DNA of 11,893 bases from an uncultured Christensenella sp. (GTDB lineage Bacteria; Bacillota; Clostridia; Christensenellales; UBA1242), in the NCBI GenBank assembly GCA_905212505.1, contig CAJMEO010000008.1:1-11893 (forward strand). The letters run 5' to 3'. Positions 6,157-11,893 of the stretch are shown one piece after another (within the stretch, counting starts at the first letter, position 1; every line of letters starts with the position of its first letter). A program made the position numbers and the translations under genes. The notes below the pieces were generated by a model. It made no database searches. It was not told the origin of the DNA and worked only from the letters and a program-made list of their open reading frames with translations.

Positions 6157-8115
6157 TTATGTTCCTATCAAAACAATCGCTCTTTCTCTCACTTTTGTGC
6201 TTGGTGGTGGAGTTTGACTTAAAACTATTCCTCCTTCGCCGTCAAGTTCATATTGAAGATTTAATTTTGCAAGTATACTTACAGCTTCACTTAAACTTTT
6301 TCCAACCAAATTTGGCATATCAATGTTTTCTTGAATAAGTTTTTCATCTGAAAGCAAATCGCCTGTTGGTTTTATGTTTTTATATTTAATTATGCCTTCA
6401 AAAACTTTTTTTGCATAAGGTGTTGCAACAATGCTTCCATAATAAGCCCCACTACTAGGTTCGTCAACAACAACAAGGCACATATACTCTGGGTTATCTG
6501 CCGGAAAGCCCCCAACGAAAGAAGAAACATACTTTCCATTAATCTTTCCGTTTTCATATTTTTGACTTGTTCCTGTTTTGCCAGCAACACGATAGCCCGG
6601 AATAAAAGCATTGACCCCATTTGCTTTTTTTATAACTTCTTCAAACATAAATTTTATTGTTTCACTGGTTTTGTTTGAAACAACTCTACCAATCTCTACT
6701 TTAGAATTTTGGCTGATTACCACATCGTTTGAATTTGTTATTTTACTGCAATAATAGGGTTTAAGCAATATTCCACCATTAACAACACTTGAAATCGCAT
6801 TGATTTCTTGAAGAGGAGTTACTGCAATTGCCTGACCAAAGCCCATTCTTGCCAAATCAACTTTTTGTGCAGTATCTTTGTTCATAATTATGCCCCCACT
6901 CTCACCCGGAAAGTCAACCCCAAGTGGCGATCCCAGTCCAAATTTTTTGAAATACTTATAAAGTTTGTCTTCCCCAAGCCTTAAAGCCAAATCAACAAAA
7001 ACTGAGTTGCAACTGTTGCACAGCCCTTCAGTCATATTTTGCGAGCCGTGCCCATGAAGTCGCCAACACTTTATTTTTTGACCATCAACAATTCGATATC
7101 CAGGGTCATAAAATCTGTCGTCAGGACTTGTCAAGCCTTCTTCAAGAGCCATTGCCGTTGTTAAAACTTTGAATGTTGAGCCTGGCTCATACACATCAAC
7201 AACACTCAAATTTTTTGAACATGAATTTAAAAGTTCAATATTATCTCGTGGAAGGGCGTTTAAATCTAAACTTGGTTTGCAACTGTCAGCCAAAATTTCG
7301 CCAGTTTGGGGGTTCATAACAATAATTTGACAACTTTTTGGCTTTTCGTTTTGCATAATTTCTTCACTCATTTGTTCTGCCAGCCTTTGAATGTTATAGT
7401 CTATTGTTAAATATACATTATTCCCGCTTACAGATGGAACGTAACTATCCAAAGTGTTCAAAAGTTCTTCGCCTTTAATTGTTGTTTGTTTGCTTGCCAT
7501 TCCATCAATGCCTGTTAGATATTTGTTATAATAAAGTTCAATTCCACTTTGCCCAACATTATCAATTGTTGTGTATCCCAAAATTTGACTTAAAAAATTT
7601 CCATAGGGATAAAATCTTTTATTATTTTCACTGTAATATATTCCAGACAGATTTAAAGATTTGAGTTTTTCGACCTTTTCGCTTTCAACTTGCATTTTCA
7701 CCAAACTTTCACTTACCATTCTGTTTGTAACCTTTTGATAAGTTTTTTCAAAGTCAAGTTCAAGCACATCGCATAAGGCCTTTGTAACAGCATTTGCATC
7801 TTTAACGCTAACCGCCCGAACATATATGTTATAACTTGTGTAGGAAACTGCAAGAGCAACACCATTGCAATCATAAATCGTTCCACGTTTTGCATTTAAT
7901 GGCAAATCTCTGACCCACTGAGATTCTCCTTTTTTTAGCAAACTTTGTGCATTAATCACTTGAAGATAAAAAAGTCTTCCAATTAAAATTGAAAAAATAA
8001 AGGTTACTAGCAACAAAAACACTAATAACCTCTTTTGAATTGAAAATATATTATATTGTTTTAAGATAACTCTATCCCCCAAAAATTTTAGAAATAAAGT
8101 TGCAAAATTTGTCAA
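6157..8115 (-). CDS. Class B penicillin-binding protein with one PASTA domain (SpoVD/PbpB type)
   Basis: This is a bitopic D,D-transpeptidase that crosslinks peptidoglycan outside the membrane. One membrane span lies at residues 29-48. The PBP dimerisation domain follows (RGTIYDCNGVALA near 77-89). The transpeptidase domain has STFK with catalytic S313, SCN (368-370) and KTGT (513-516). A single PASTA domain fills about 597-652 (MPNLVGKSLSEAVSIL). SpoVD of Bacillus has this layout, but in many Clostridia the single copy serves division, so I leave the symbol empty. The given start is TTG 8115, overlapping the ftsL-like gene by 44 bases with no good Shine-Dalgarno. A G-rich GGGGGA near 8073-8078 sits seven bases before an ATC at 8067, so the true start is uncertain by about 16 residues. 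murE follows after two bases. Confidence 0.92.
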   Translation of the reverse strand: MTNFATLFLKFLGDRVILKQYNIFSIQKRLLVFLLLVTFIFSILIGRLFYLQVINAQSLLKKGESQWVRDLPLNAKRGTIYDCNGVALAVSYTSYNIYVRAVSVKDANAVTKALCDVLELDFEKTYQKVTNRMVSESLVKMQVESEKVEKLKSLNLSGIYYSENNKRFYPYGNFLSQILGYTTIDNVGQSGIELYYNKYLTGIDGMASKQTTIKGEELLNTLDSYVPSVSGNNVYLTIDYNIQRLAEQMSEEIMQNEKPKSCQIIVMNPQTGEILADSCKPSLDLNALPRDNIELLNSCSKNLSVVDVYEPGSTFKVLTTAMALEEGLTSPDDRFYDPGYRIVDGQKIKCWRLHGHGSQNMTEGLCNSCNSVFVDLALRLGEDKLYKYFKKFGLGSPLGVDFPGESGGIIMNKDTAQKVDLARMGFGQAIAVTPLQEINAISSVVNGGILLKPYYCSKITNSNDVVISQNSKVEIGRVVSNKTSETIKFMFEEVIKKANGVNAFIPGYRVAGKTGTSQKYENGKINGKYVSSFVGGFPADNPEYMCLVVVDEPSSGAYYGSIVATPYAKKVFEGIIKYKNIKPTGDLLSDEKLIQENIDMPNLVGKSLSEAVSILAKLNLQYELDGEGGIVLSQTPPPSTKVRERAIVLIGT

Positions 8116-8746
8116 ACCAATTTGAATTTGCTTTAACTTTTATTGGTTCACTTCTTTCATAAAGTTCAATTTGATTAAAATCTGTTGATTTTTCAAGTTC
8201 AAGCCTAATTGCTTGTTCATCGCTTTTTGCCTCATCAGTCAAATATCCAAGATCTTTAATTGCTTTGTCAATTTTTAGGTCTTCAACTGTAATTTGATTG
8301 TTTAAATTTGAAATTTCGCTGTTTAAATGATTTATTTTTATGGCATTACCTATCATTAGCGACGATAATAAAATTATAACCATACTTATAGCAATCAAGA
8401 TAAGTTTTCCGCGAGGTCTTAACTTCATTTTAAATTTTTGTTTTTTTGAAGTTTCATTAATTGTGATAGTATTTTCACTGGTTTGAAAATCATTTGACAC
8501 TTCTAAAATTTTATCAAAATCATTATTCTTTTTTACTTTTTCTTTGGGAGTGAAAGTTTTAACAATTTCAAAACTTTCAAATTTACGTTTTTCTTTTTTG
8601 GGTTTTTGCCCAAACTTGAAAAACTTGCGACTTTGTTCTTTTGCTTCGTCACTAATTTCAAATGAATTCTCTTCTTCAATTTCACTGGTTATAATTTGAT
8701 TAGTTTCACTTTCAGTTTCAATTGTTGTTATTTTGTCGCTTTCCAT
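8072..8746 (-). CDS. FtsL-like bitopic cell division protein with long cytoplasmic region
   Basis: The 224-residue product has one hydrophobic span (about 114-136) after the basic stretch KLRPRGK. Ahead of it is a long polar N-terminal region, acidic in residues 1-40 and lysine-rich around 47-73, probably disordered. After the span comes a heptad-like stretch (about 138-185, NHLNSEISNLNNQI onward) suited to a coiled coil, and a short amphipathic end (NWFDKFCNFISKIFGG, 209-224). Topology and position between rsmH and the transpeptidase gene match FtsL, a scaffold of the FtsQLB/DivIB-FtsL-DivIC complex; FtsL sequences are too variable for a motif match. Typical FtsL is nearer 100-130 residues, so the N-terminal region is unusually long. 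ATG 8746 has AAAGGAG six bases upstream, the best ribosome site in the operon, 23 bases after rsmH. Confidence 0.7.
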   Translation of the reverse strand: MESDKITTIETESETNQIITSEIEEENSFEISDEAKEQSRKFFKFGQKPKKEKRKFESFEIVKTFTPKEKVKKNNDFDKILEVSNDFQTSENTITINETSKKQKFKMKLRPRGKLILIAISMVIILLSSLMIGNAIKINHLNSEISNLNNQITVEDLKIDKAIKDLGYLTDEAKSDEQAIRLELEKSTDFNQIELYERSEPIKVKANSNWFDKFCNFISKIFGG

Positions 8747-8769
8747 ATAATACTCCTTTTTTTTAAATT

Positions 8770-9720
8770 TTAGAACAATTTTTCAACCACTCTCAATTTT
8801 GCACTTTTGCTTCTTTTGTTTTGATTGATTTCTTCTTGGTTTGCAACAATAGGCTTTTTGTTGATAAGTTTTATCGACGCTTTGTGACCACAAACACAAA
8901 TAGGAATGCGTTTATCACACAAGCAATCTGTGCTTTCTTGTTTAAAAACATTTTTAACAATGCGGTCTTCCAAACTATGAAAAGTTAAAACCGCAAGCCT
9001 TGCTCCTTTATTTAAAGAATTAATAATTTGCAAAAGCACTTCTTTTAAACCATTAAGTTCGTTATTAACTTCAATTCTTATTGCTTGAAAAACCCTTTTA
9101 ACACTTGCTTTGTCTATTTGATTTTTAACTGGAACACTAGAATTTATAACAGAAACAAGTTCACTTGTTGTTTCAATAGGTTTTTGCTCTCTTTGTTTTA
9201 TTATATTTCTTACAATATTTTTTGTAAAGGGTTCTTCACCAAATTCAAACAAAATTTCTGTCAATTTTTGTTCGGAATAGAAATTAACCACGTCGTATGC
9301 CGAAATTTTGTCTTCTCTGTTCATTCTCATGTCTAATTTTCCATTTAGCATATAAGAAAAACCTCTGTCTTTGTTGTCTAGTTGATAACTTGAAACCCCA
9401 AGGTCAATCAGCACTCCATCAACACCATGCACGTTATCAAACCCTGCAATTTCACCACCTAAAATTTTTTCATAATTATGGAAATCACTGTGAATAAAAA
9501 CTTTTTTGCAAGCAAAGTTTGACAATCTTTGTTTGCTAACATTTAATGCTTCAATATCTTTATCAAAACAAATAATTCTTCCTTTATCGCTAAGTTTTTC
9601 ACATATTGCCGAAGAATGTCCTGCCCCACCAACAGTGCAGTCAACATATGTTCCATTAGGATTTATATTTAACAACTCAATTATCTCATTTTTCAGAATT
9701 GGTATATGTTTAAATTCCAT
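8770..9720 (-). CDS. rsmH: 16S rRNA (cytosine-1402-N4)-methyltransferase RsmH (MraW)
   Basis: RsmH methylates N4 of C1402 in the 16S rRNA decoding centre using S-adenosylmethionine. The 316-residue length is normal. It opens with HIPIL (5-9), carries the AdoMet loop TVGGAGHS (29-36), DLGVSSYQLD (106-115), RGFSY and LDMRMN (119-134), RVFQAIRIEVNNEL (209-222) and FHSLEDRIVK (248-257). Near the end Cys266, Cys268, Cys275 and Cys277 form the paired CxC pattern common in the family, followed by the KRSKSAKLRVVEK tail. It is the first gene of the dcw operon; mraZ, which usually precedes it, is absent. No Shine-Dalgarno precedes ATG 9720, and a strong promoter ends six bases away, so the operon mRNA is probably leaderless at its 5' end. 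Confidence 0.97.
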   Translation of the reverse strand: MEFKHIPILKNEIIELLNINPNGTYVDCTVGGAGHSSAICEKLSDKGRIICFDKDIEALNVSKQRLSNFACKKVFIHSDFHNYEKILGGEIAGFDNVHGVDGVLIDLGVSSYQLDNKDRGFSYMLNGKLDMRMNREDKISAYDVVNFYSEQKLTEILFEFGEEPFTKNIVRNIIKQREQKPIETTSELVSVINSSVPVKNQIDKASVKRVFQAIRIEVNNELNGLKEVLLQIINSLNKGARLAVLTFHSLEDRIVKNVFKQESTDCLCDKRIPICVCGHKASIKLINKKPIVANQEEINQNKRSKSAKLRVVEKLF

Positions 9721-9726
9721 GAAAAT

Positions 9727-9755
9727 ATTTTAACATAAATCTATTTTTTTTGCAA
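9727..9755 (-). promoter_or_regulatory. Sigma-A-like promoter of the rsmH-ftsW operon, predicted leaderless
   Basis: On the minus strand TTGCAA (9750-9755) lies 17 bases from TAAAAT (9727-9732), with TGT directly upstream as an extended -10. Six bases separate the -10 from ATG 9720. It is the only good promoter for the seven-gene operon and stands back-to-back with the SRP RNA promoter, their -35 boxes 16 bases apart. Confidence 0.65.
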
Positions 9756-9771
9756 ATTTTTATTATTAAAC

Positions 9772-9800
9772 TTTACAAAACAAAAATTTTGTGGTAAACT
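9772..9800 (+). promoter_or_regulatory. Promoter of the SRP RNA gene
   Basis: TTTACA (9772-9777) is separated by 17 bases from TAAACT (9795-9800), with TGG just before the -10. Six bases later the sequence ATCACGC begins, the 5' strand of the RNA's closing helix, which places the start of transcription at about 9807. Confidence 0.65.
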
Positions 9801-9806
9801 TTCCTT

Positions 9807-10072
9807 ATCACGCTGGGTGGGGAGTTAGCGGTGCCCTGAATCTGCAATCCGCTGTAGCAGAGCCGAACGGCGAAGTCGGAATTTTTATTTTATATACTTT
9901 TTGTGGCAAGTAATGTTGAGTATAAAGTCTTATGCAATAGTTAATTGCGAACCATGTCAGGTCTTGACGGAAGCAGCATTAAGCAAACCTAATTATGTGC
10001 CATAAGGTGGCTTTGTAGGAGTTGTCTACCACAAAATTATATAGAATAAAGTTACAAACTCGCCTGCGTGAT
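9807..10072 (+). ncRNA. ffs: Large bacterial signal recognition particle RNA (Alu-domain type)
   Basis: This is the RNA scaffold of the signal recognition particle, which with Ffh directs nascent membrane proteins to the membrane. The S-domain core is clear: GTCAGG (9956-9961) faces AGCAGC (9971-9976) across a helix 8 capped by TGAC (9965-9968), a URRC-class tetraloop in place of the common GGAA. The 5' Alu domain is present, with GTTAGCGGTGCCCTG and CTGCAATCCGCT near 9824-9853, and AGCGG pairing with CCGCT. Helix 5 pairs TATATA..TTTTGTGG (9891-9906) with CCACAAAA..ATATA (10029-10044). ATCACGC (9807-9813) pairs perfectly with GCGTGAT (10066-10072), closing the molecule at about 266 nt, usual for the Bacillus/Clostridium type. 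A T run follows at once. Confidence 0.95.
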
Positions 10073-10077
10073 TTTTT
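10061..10077 (+). terminator. Termination region of the SRP RNA
   Basis: The 3' strand of the RNA's closing helix (GCGTGAT) is followed directly by six T residues at 10072-10077. The RNA's own end helix plus this T run probably acts as the intrinsic terminator; no separate hairpin is visible. Confidence 0.5.
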
Positions 10078-10095
10078 ATGGATGCAAAAATTTTT

Positions 10096-10163
10096 ATTGT
10101 TTTTTTGTTTCAGCTTTCAATAAAAAGCGTTAATTTACTAGAATTTTAGGTTAAAAAAACAAT
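10096..10163. repeat. Inverted repeat of A/T tracts in the gap between the SRP RNA and the CBS gene
   Basis: ATTG plus seven T (10096-10106) is the perfect complement of seven A plus CAAT (10153-10163), with 46 bases between. It consists mainly of homopolymer tracts, so significance is low. Apart from the CBS gene promoter nothing else is recognisable between 10078 and 10221. Confidence 0.25.
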
Positions 10164-10221
10164 TTAATGTTCTTTCTTTTAAAAATTTACATATTTATTT
10201 TTAATTTTATGTTATTTATGT

Positions 10222-10237
10222 TAAAATAAAAAAGGAG
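10222..10237 (+). promoter_or_regulatory. Extended -10 promoter and Shine-Dalgarno of the CBS protein gene
   Basis: TGT-TAAAAT (-10 at 10222-10227) repeats the extended -10 form seen at the rsmH promoter. The -35 position at 17 bases spacing is a poor TTTTAA. Transcription would begin near 10234, so AGGAG (10233-10237) would lie at the very 5' end of a leader of about nine bases before ATG 10243. Confidence 0.5.
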
Positions 10238-10242
10238 TTAAT

Positions 10243-10956
10243 ATGGAAAATTTGGCTGAAAGATTTATAAAAGCATATAATCAACTTGATTATACAATAA
10301 AAAATTTATATAACTTTAAACGTGGAATGCCTTTTTCAGACTGCATAAGAAGAGCTGTTCCATTAAACAGCGTTATAAGAAAATTTGAAGATGAGCTTGT
10401 TGATTATTCAAGGCTTAGAAATGCAATTGTGCACTCAACAAAAAACACCGACGAAATAATCGCAGTTCCAAAAAAAGAAGTTGTTGAAAAACTTGAACAT
10501 ATCACCAAACTTATTTGCACTCCACCAAGAGTTTACGACACTGTTTGTCAAAAAGATGTTTTGTGCGTTGAAAACACAGTTAGTGTGTGTGAAACCATAA
10601 GTTTGATTGCAAAAAGTGGATATAGCAACTTGCCTGTTTACAAAAACGGAGAAATTTTGGGTGTTGCAAACGGTCAAAGAATTTTAAATAAACTTGGAAA
10701 TGTTATAAACAATAATGAAAACGTTTGTGAGTTTATACACAACACTAAAATTGAAGATGTAATAAGCAGTGATAGAAATTTCTATACTATTGCTCCAAAA
10801 AGTTTAACAATCAACGAAGCATTAAATTTGTTTTATGAAAACCGCAAACTTTTGGTTATATTAATAACTCAAAACGGAAATTTTTTGGAAATGCCAATAG
10901 GCATTGTAACGGTTAGTGATATTTTGGATATAAACAAAATTTTAGATAATTATTAA
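10243..10956 (+). CDS. CBS-domain pair protein with HEPN-like N-terminal domain
   Basis: The 237-residue soluble protein has two parts. Residues 1-95 are helical and contain LRNAIVH (58-64), an RNxxxH motif like that of HEPN-superfamily ribonucleases and nucleotidyltransferase partners. Residues about 100-232 form a tandem CBS pair: CBS1 includes ENTVSVCETISLIAKSGYSNLPVYKNGEILGV in outline (110-141), and CBS2 runs from IEDVIS (170-175) through TINEALNLF (189-197) to PIGIVTVSDIL (218-228). CBS pairs bind adenine nucleotides such as AMP, ATP, SAM or signalling dinucleotides and usually act as sensors. A nucleotide-gated RNase or a simple regulatory protein are both possible; the HEPN assignment is my inference from one motif and predicted helices. 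ATG 10243 has AGGAG five bases upstream. The gene is transcribed away from the wall operon. Confidence 0.75.
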   Translation: MENLAERFIKAYNQLDYTIKNLYNFKRGMPFSDCIRRAVPLNSVIRKFEDELVDYSRLRNAIVHSTKNTDEIIAVPKKEVVEKLEHITKLICTPPRVYDTVCQKDVLCVENTVSVCETISLIAKSGYSNLPVYKNGEILGVANGQRILNKLGNVINNNENVCEFIHNTKIEDVISSDRNFYTIAPKSLTINEALNLFYENRKLLVILITQNGNFLEMPIGIVTVSDILDINKILDNY

Positions 10957-10992
10957 TAAAAAAATTTTAATCATTTTTGTGTTTAAAATTGT

Positions 10993-11022
10993 TTGTTAAA
11001 TGCAAATTAAAAAGTTTAAAAT
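10993..11022 (+). promoter_or_regulatory. Possible promoter of the pseudouridine synthase gene
   Basis: TTGTTA (10993-10998) is 18 bases from TAAAAT (11017-11022). A start near 11029 would fall inside the palindrome that follows. It is also possible that the gene is read from the CBS gene upstream, since no terminator is seen between them. Confidence 0.35.
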
Positions 11023-11035
11023 GTGCTTAAAGCAC
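11023..11035. promoter_or_regulatory. Perfect palindrome at the predicted transcription start of the pseudouridine synthase gene
   Basis: GTGCTT-A-AAGCAC is a perfect inverted repeat with six-base arms around a single base, directly abutting the -10 box and covering the predicted start site. Its place and symmetry fit an operator for a dimeric repressor. As RNA it could form only a short four-pair hairpin ahead of the Shine-Dalgarno. Confidence 0.35.
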
Positions 11036-11047
11036 GAAGGATAAGAA

Positions 11048-11731
11048 ATGTTAGAAGTTATTTATGAAGACAATCATATAATTGTGGTTAAAAAACCATT
11101 CAACATCCCAACTCAAGGTGACAGCAGTGGTGACGAAAGCCTGCTTGATATGGTGAAAAATTATATTAAAGAAAAATATAATAAAACGGGAAATGTATAT
11201 GTCGGTCTTGTTCACAGGCTTGACAGACCAACCGGTGGAATTATGGTTTTTGCAAAAACAAGCAAGGCTGCAAAAAGGCTTTGTGAAGATATTAAAAATC
11301 ATAATTTTGAAAAAAAATATATCGCAGTTTTAAGCGGTGTTCCAAAGGCAAAGTCAGGTAGGCTTGAAAATTATTTGAAAAAAGATGAAAAGAACAACAC
11401 TGTTCATCTTGCCACACAAAGCGAAGAAGGCAGTAAACTTGCAACATTAAACTATAAGGTTTTGGAATATAACGAAAAATATAGTTTGGTTGAAATTGAC
11501 CTTGAAACTGGCAGAAGCCATCAAATTAGGGTGCAAATGAGTGCAAACAAAACTCCGATTTTTGCAGATTTTAAATACGGAAAAGGCATTAAAAACATAA
11601 ATTTAGCCTTGTTTGCCTACAAAATAAAATTCACTCATCCAACAACAAAAAAACTGATGACCTTTATTGCCACTCCCCCAACCGACACTGCCCCTTGGTG
11701 TTATTTTAGTGTTGAAAAACATATTGTTTAA
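11048..11731 (+). CDS. RluA-family 23S rRNA/tRNA pseudouridine synthase, no S4 domain
   Basis: The 227-residue enzyme isomerises specific uridines to pseudouridine in structured RNA. Family marks are YEDNHIIVVKKPFNIPT (6-22), VHRLDRPTGGIMVFAK (55-70) with catalytic Asp59, FEKKYIAVLSG (87-97), LETGRSHQIRVQM (157-169), and a C-terminal LxLFAYKIKFTHP (191-204). The S4 RNA-binding domain that precedes the catalytic domain in RluC/RluD is absent: only five residues come before the catalytic fold starts. This small form is widespread in Clostridia and its RNA target cannot be told. ATG 11048 has AAGGA six to seven bases upstream. The gap to the CBS gene is 91 bases, so the two may be separately expressed. 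Confidence 0.9.
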   Translation: MLEVIYEDNHIIVVKKPFNIPTQGDSSGDESLLDMVKNYIKEKYNKTGNVYVGLVHRLDRPTGGIMVFAKTSKAAKRLCEDIKNHNFEKKYIAVLSGVPKAKSGRLENYLKKDEKNNTVHLATQSEEGSKLATLNYKVLEYNEKYSLVEIDLETGRSHQIRVQMSANKTPIFADFKYGKGIKNINLALFAYKIKFTHPTTKKLMTFIATPPTDTAPWCYFSVEKHIV

Positions 11732-11815
11732 TTATTCATGTTCTTAAAAAAGCAATTTATTAAATTTAAAACGCAAAACTTAAGTTAAAAAAATATAAAA
11801 TTAAATTATAAATTT

Positions 11816-11853
11816 AAAAATGCCAAACAAAAATTTTAAGTTTGACATTTTTT
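11816..11853 (+). terminator. Rho-independent terminator after the pseudouridine synthase gene
   Basis: AAAATGCCAAAC pairs with GTTTGACATTTT through a stem of about ten pairs with one C-A mismatch (11823/11845) and a loop of 11 bases, then a T run to 11853. The A tract before the left arm gives a T run on the other strand too, so it could stop transcription from either side. Confidence 0.65.
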
Positions 11854-11893
11854 ATTAAAATCTATTAATTGTTTTACAATTGTTTAGTTGACA

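Noticed and set aside
6015..6338. Plus-strand open frame of 107 codons.
   Set aside because: It lies antisense to murE and the transpeptidase gene, is dominated by Leu/Phe from reverse-complemented A-rich codons, and has no ribosome site.
9085..9733. Several plus-strand open frames over rsmH.
   Set aside because: They are antisense shadows of a strongly conserved gene, with no start signals or domain features.
11867..11893. A small inverted repeat (AATTGT-TTT-ACAATT) and a TTGACA at the last six bases; TTGACA also begins the window.
   Set aside because: No -10 partner is visible inside the window at the right end, and at the left end the TTGACA lies inside the AlkD-like coding frame; short AT-rich repeats are expected by chance.
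1..11893. Search for CRISPR arrays, tRNA genes, insertion sequences and integrases.
   Set aside because: No regularly spaced repeats, cloverleaf sequences, transposase or integrase motifs were recognised on either strand.

Overview
The window is very AT-rich chromosomal DNA from a low-GC Bacillota-type bacterium, probably an uncultured clostridial or bacilli lineage. The evidence is the division and cell wall (dcw) gene order, the class B penicillin-binding protein with a C-terminal PASTA domain, a large Alu-domain SRP RNA, Shine-Dalgarno sites of the AGGAG type, and sigma-A-like promoters with TGn extended -10 boxes. UGA behaves as a stop and TGG codes Trp. No species can be named from the sequence.

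Layout. Positions 1-184 (minus) hold the first 61 codons of an AlkD-like DNA glycosylase that runs off the edge. Positions 440-943 (minus) encode a small HAD-fold phosphatase-like protein. Each side of that gene carries a decayed copy of the 3' end of an ftsW-type gene (about 261-404 and 989-1126, minus). Positions 1212-9720 (minus) are one compact operon read from rsmH towards ftsW: rsmH, an ftsL-like gene, a PASTA-containing transpeptidase (spoVD/pbpB type), murE, mraY, murD and ftsW. Divergent from rsmH lies the SRP RNA gene (about 9807-10072, plus). It is followed on the plus strand by a CBS-domain protein with a HEPN-like N-terminal part (10243-10956) and a RluA-family pseudouridine synthase (11048-11731), which ends at a hairpin terminator.

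How the genes work together. The seven-gene operon covers the inner-membrane and cytoplasmic steps of septal peptidoglycan synthesis. MurD and MurE add D-Glu and the third amino acid, MraY makes lipid I, FtsW polymerises, the PASTA penicillin-binding protein crosslinks, and the FtsL-like protein probably bridges them at the divisome. RsmH modifies 16S rRNA. Genes abut or overlap, which suggests translational coupling. mraZ, murF, murG and murC, common members of such clusters, are absent here.

The most notable signals are these. Three minus-strand genes (rsmH, the HAD gene and the AlkD-like gene) each have a TGn-TAnAAT -10 box exactly six bases before their ATG, a 17-base spacer to a -35 box and no Shine-Dalgarno, which predicts leaderless mRNAs starting at the A of ATG. 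Two truncated ftsW tails resemble each other more than the intact gene. The CBS protein carries an RNxxxH motif typical of HEPN ribonucleases. MurE has DNPK in place of the DNPR motif used to recognise meso-diaminopimelate.
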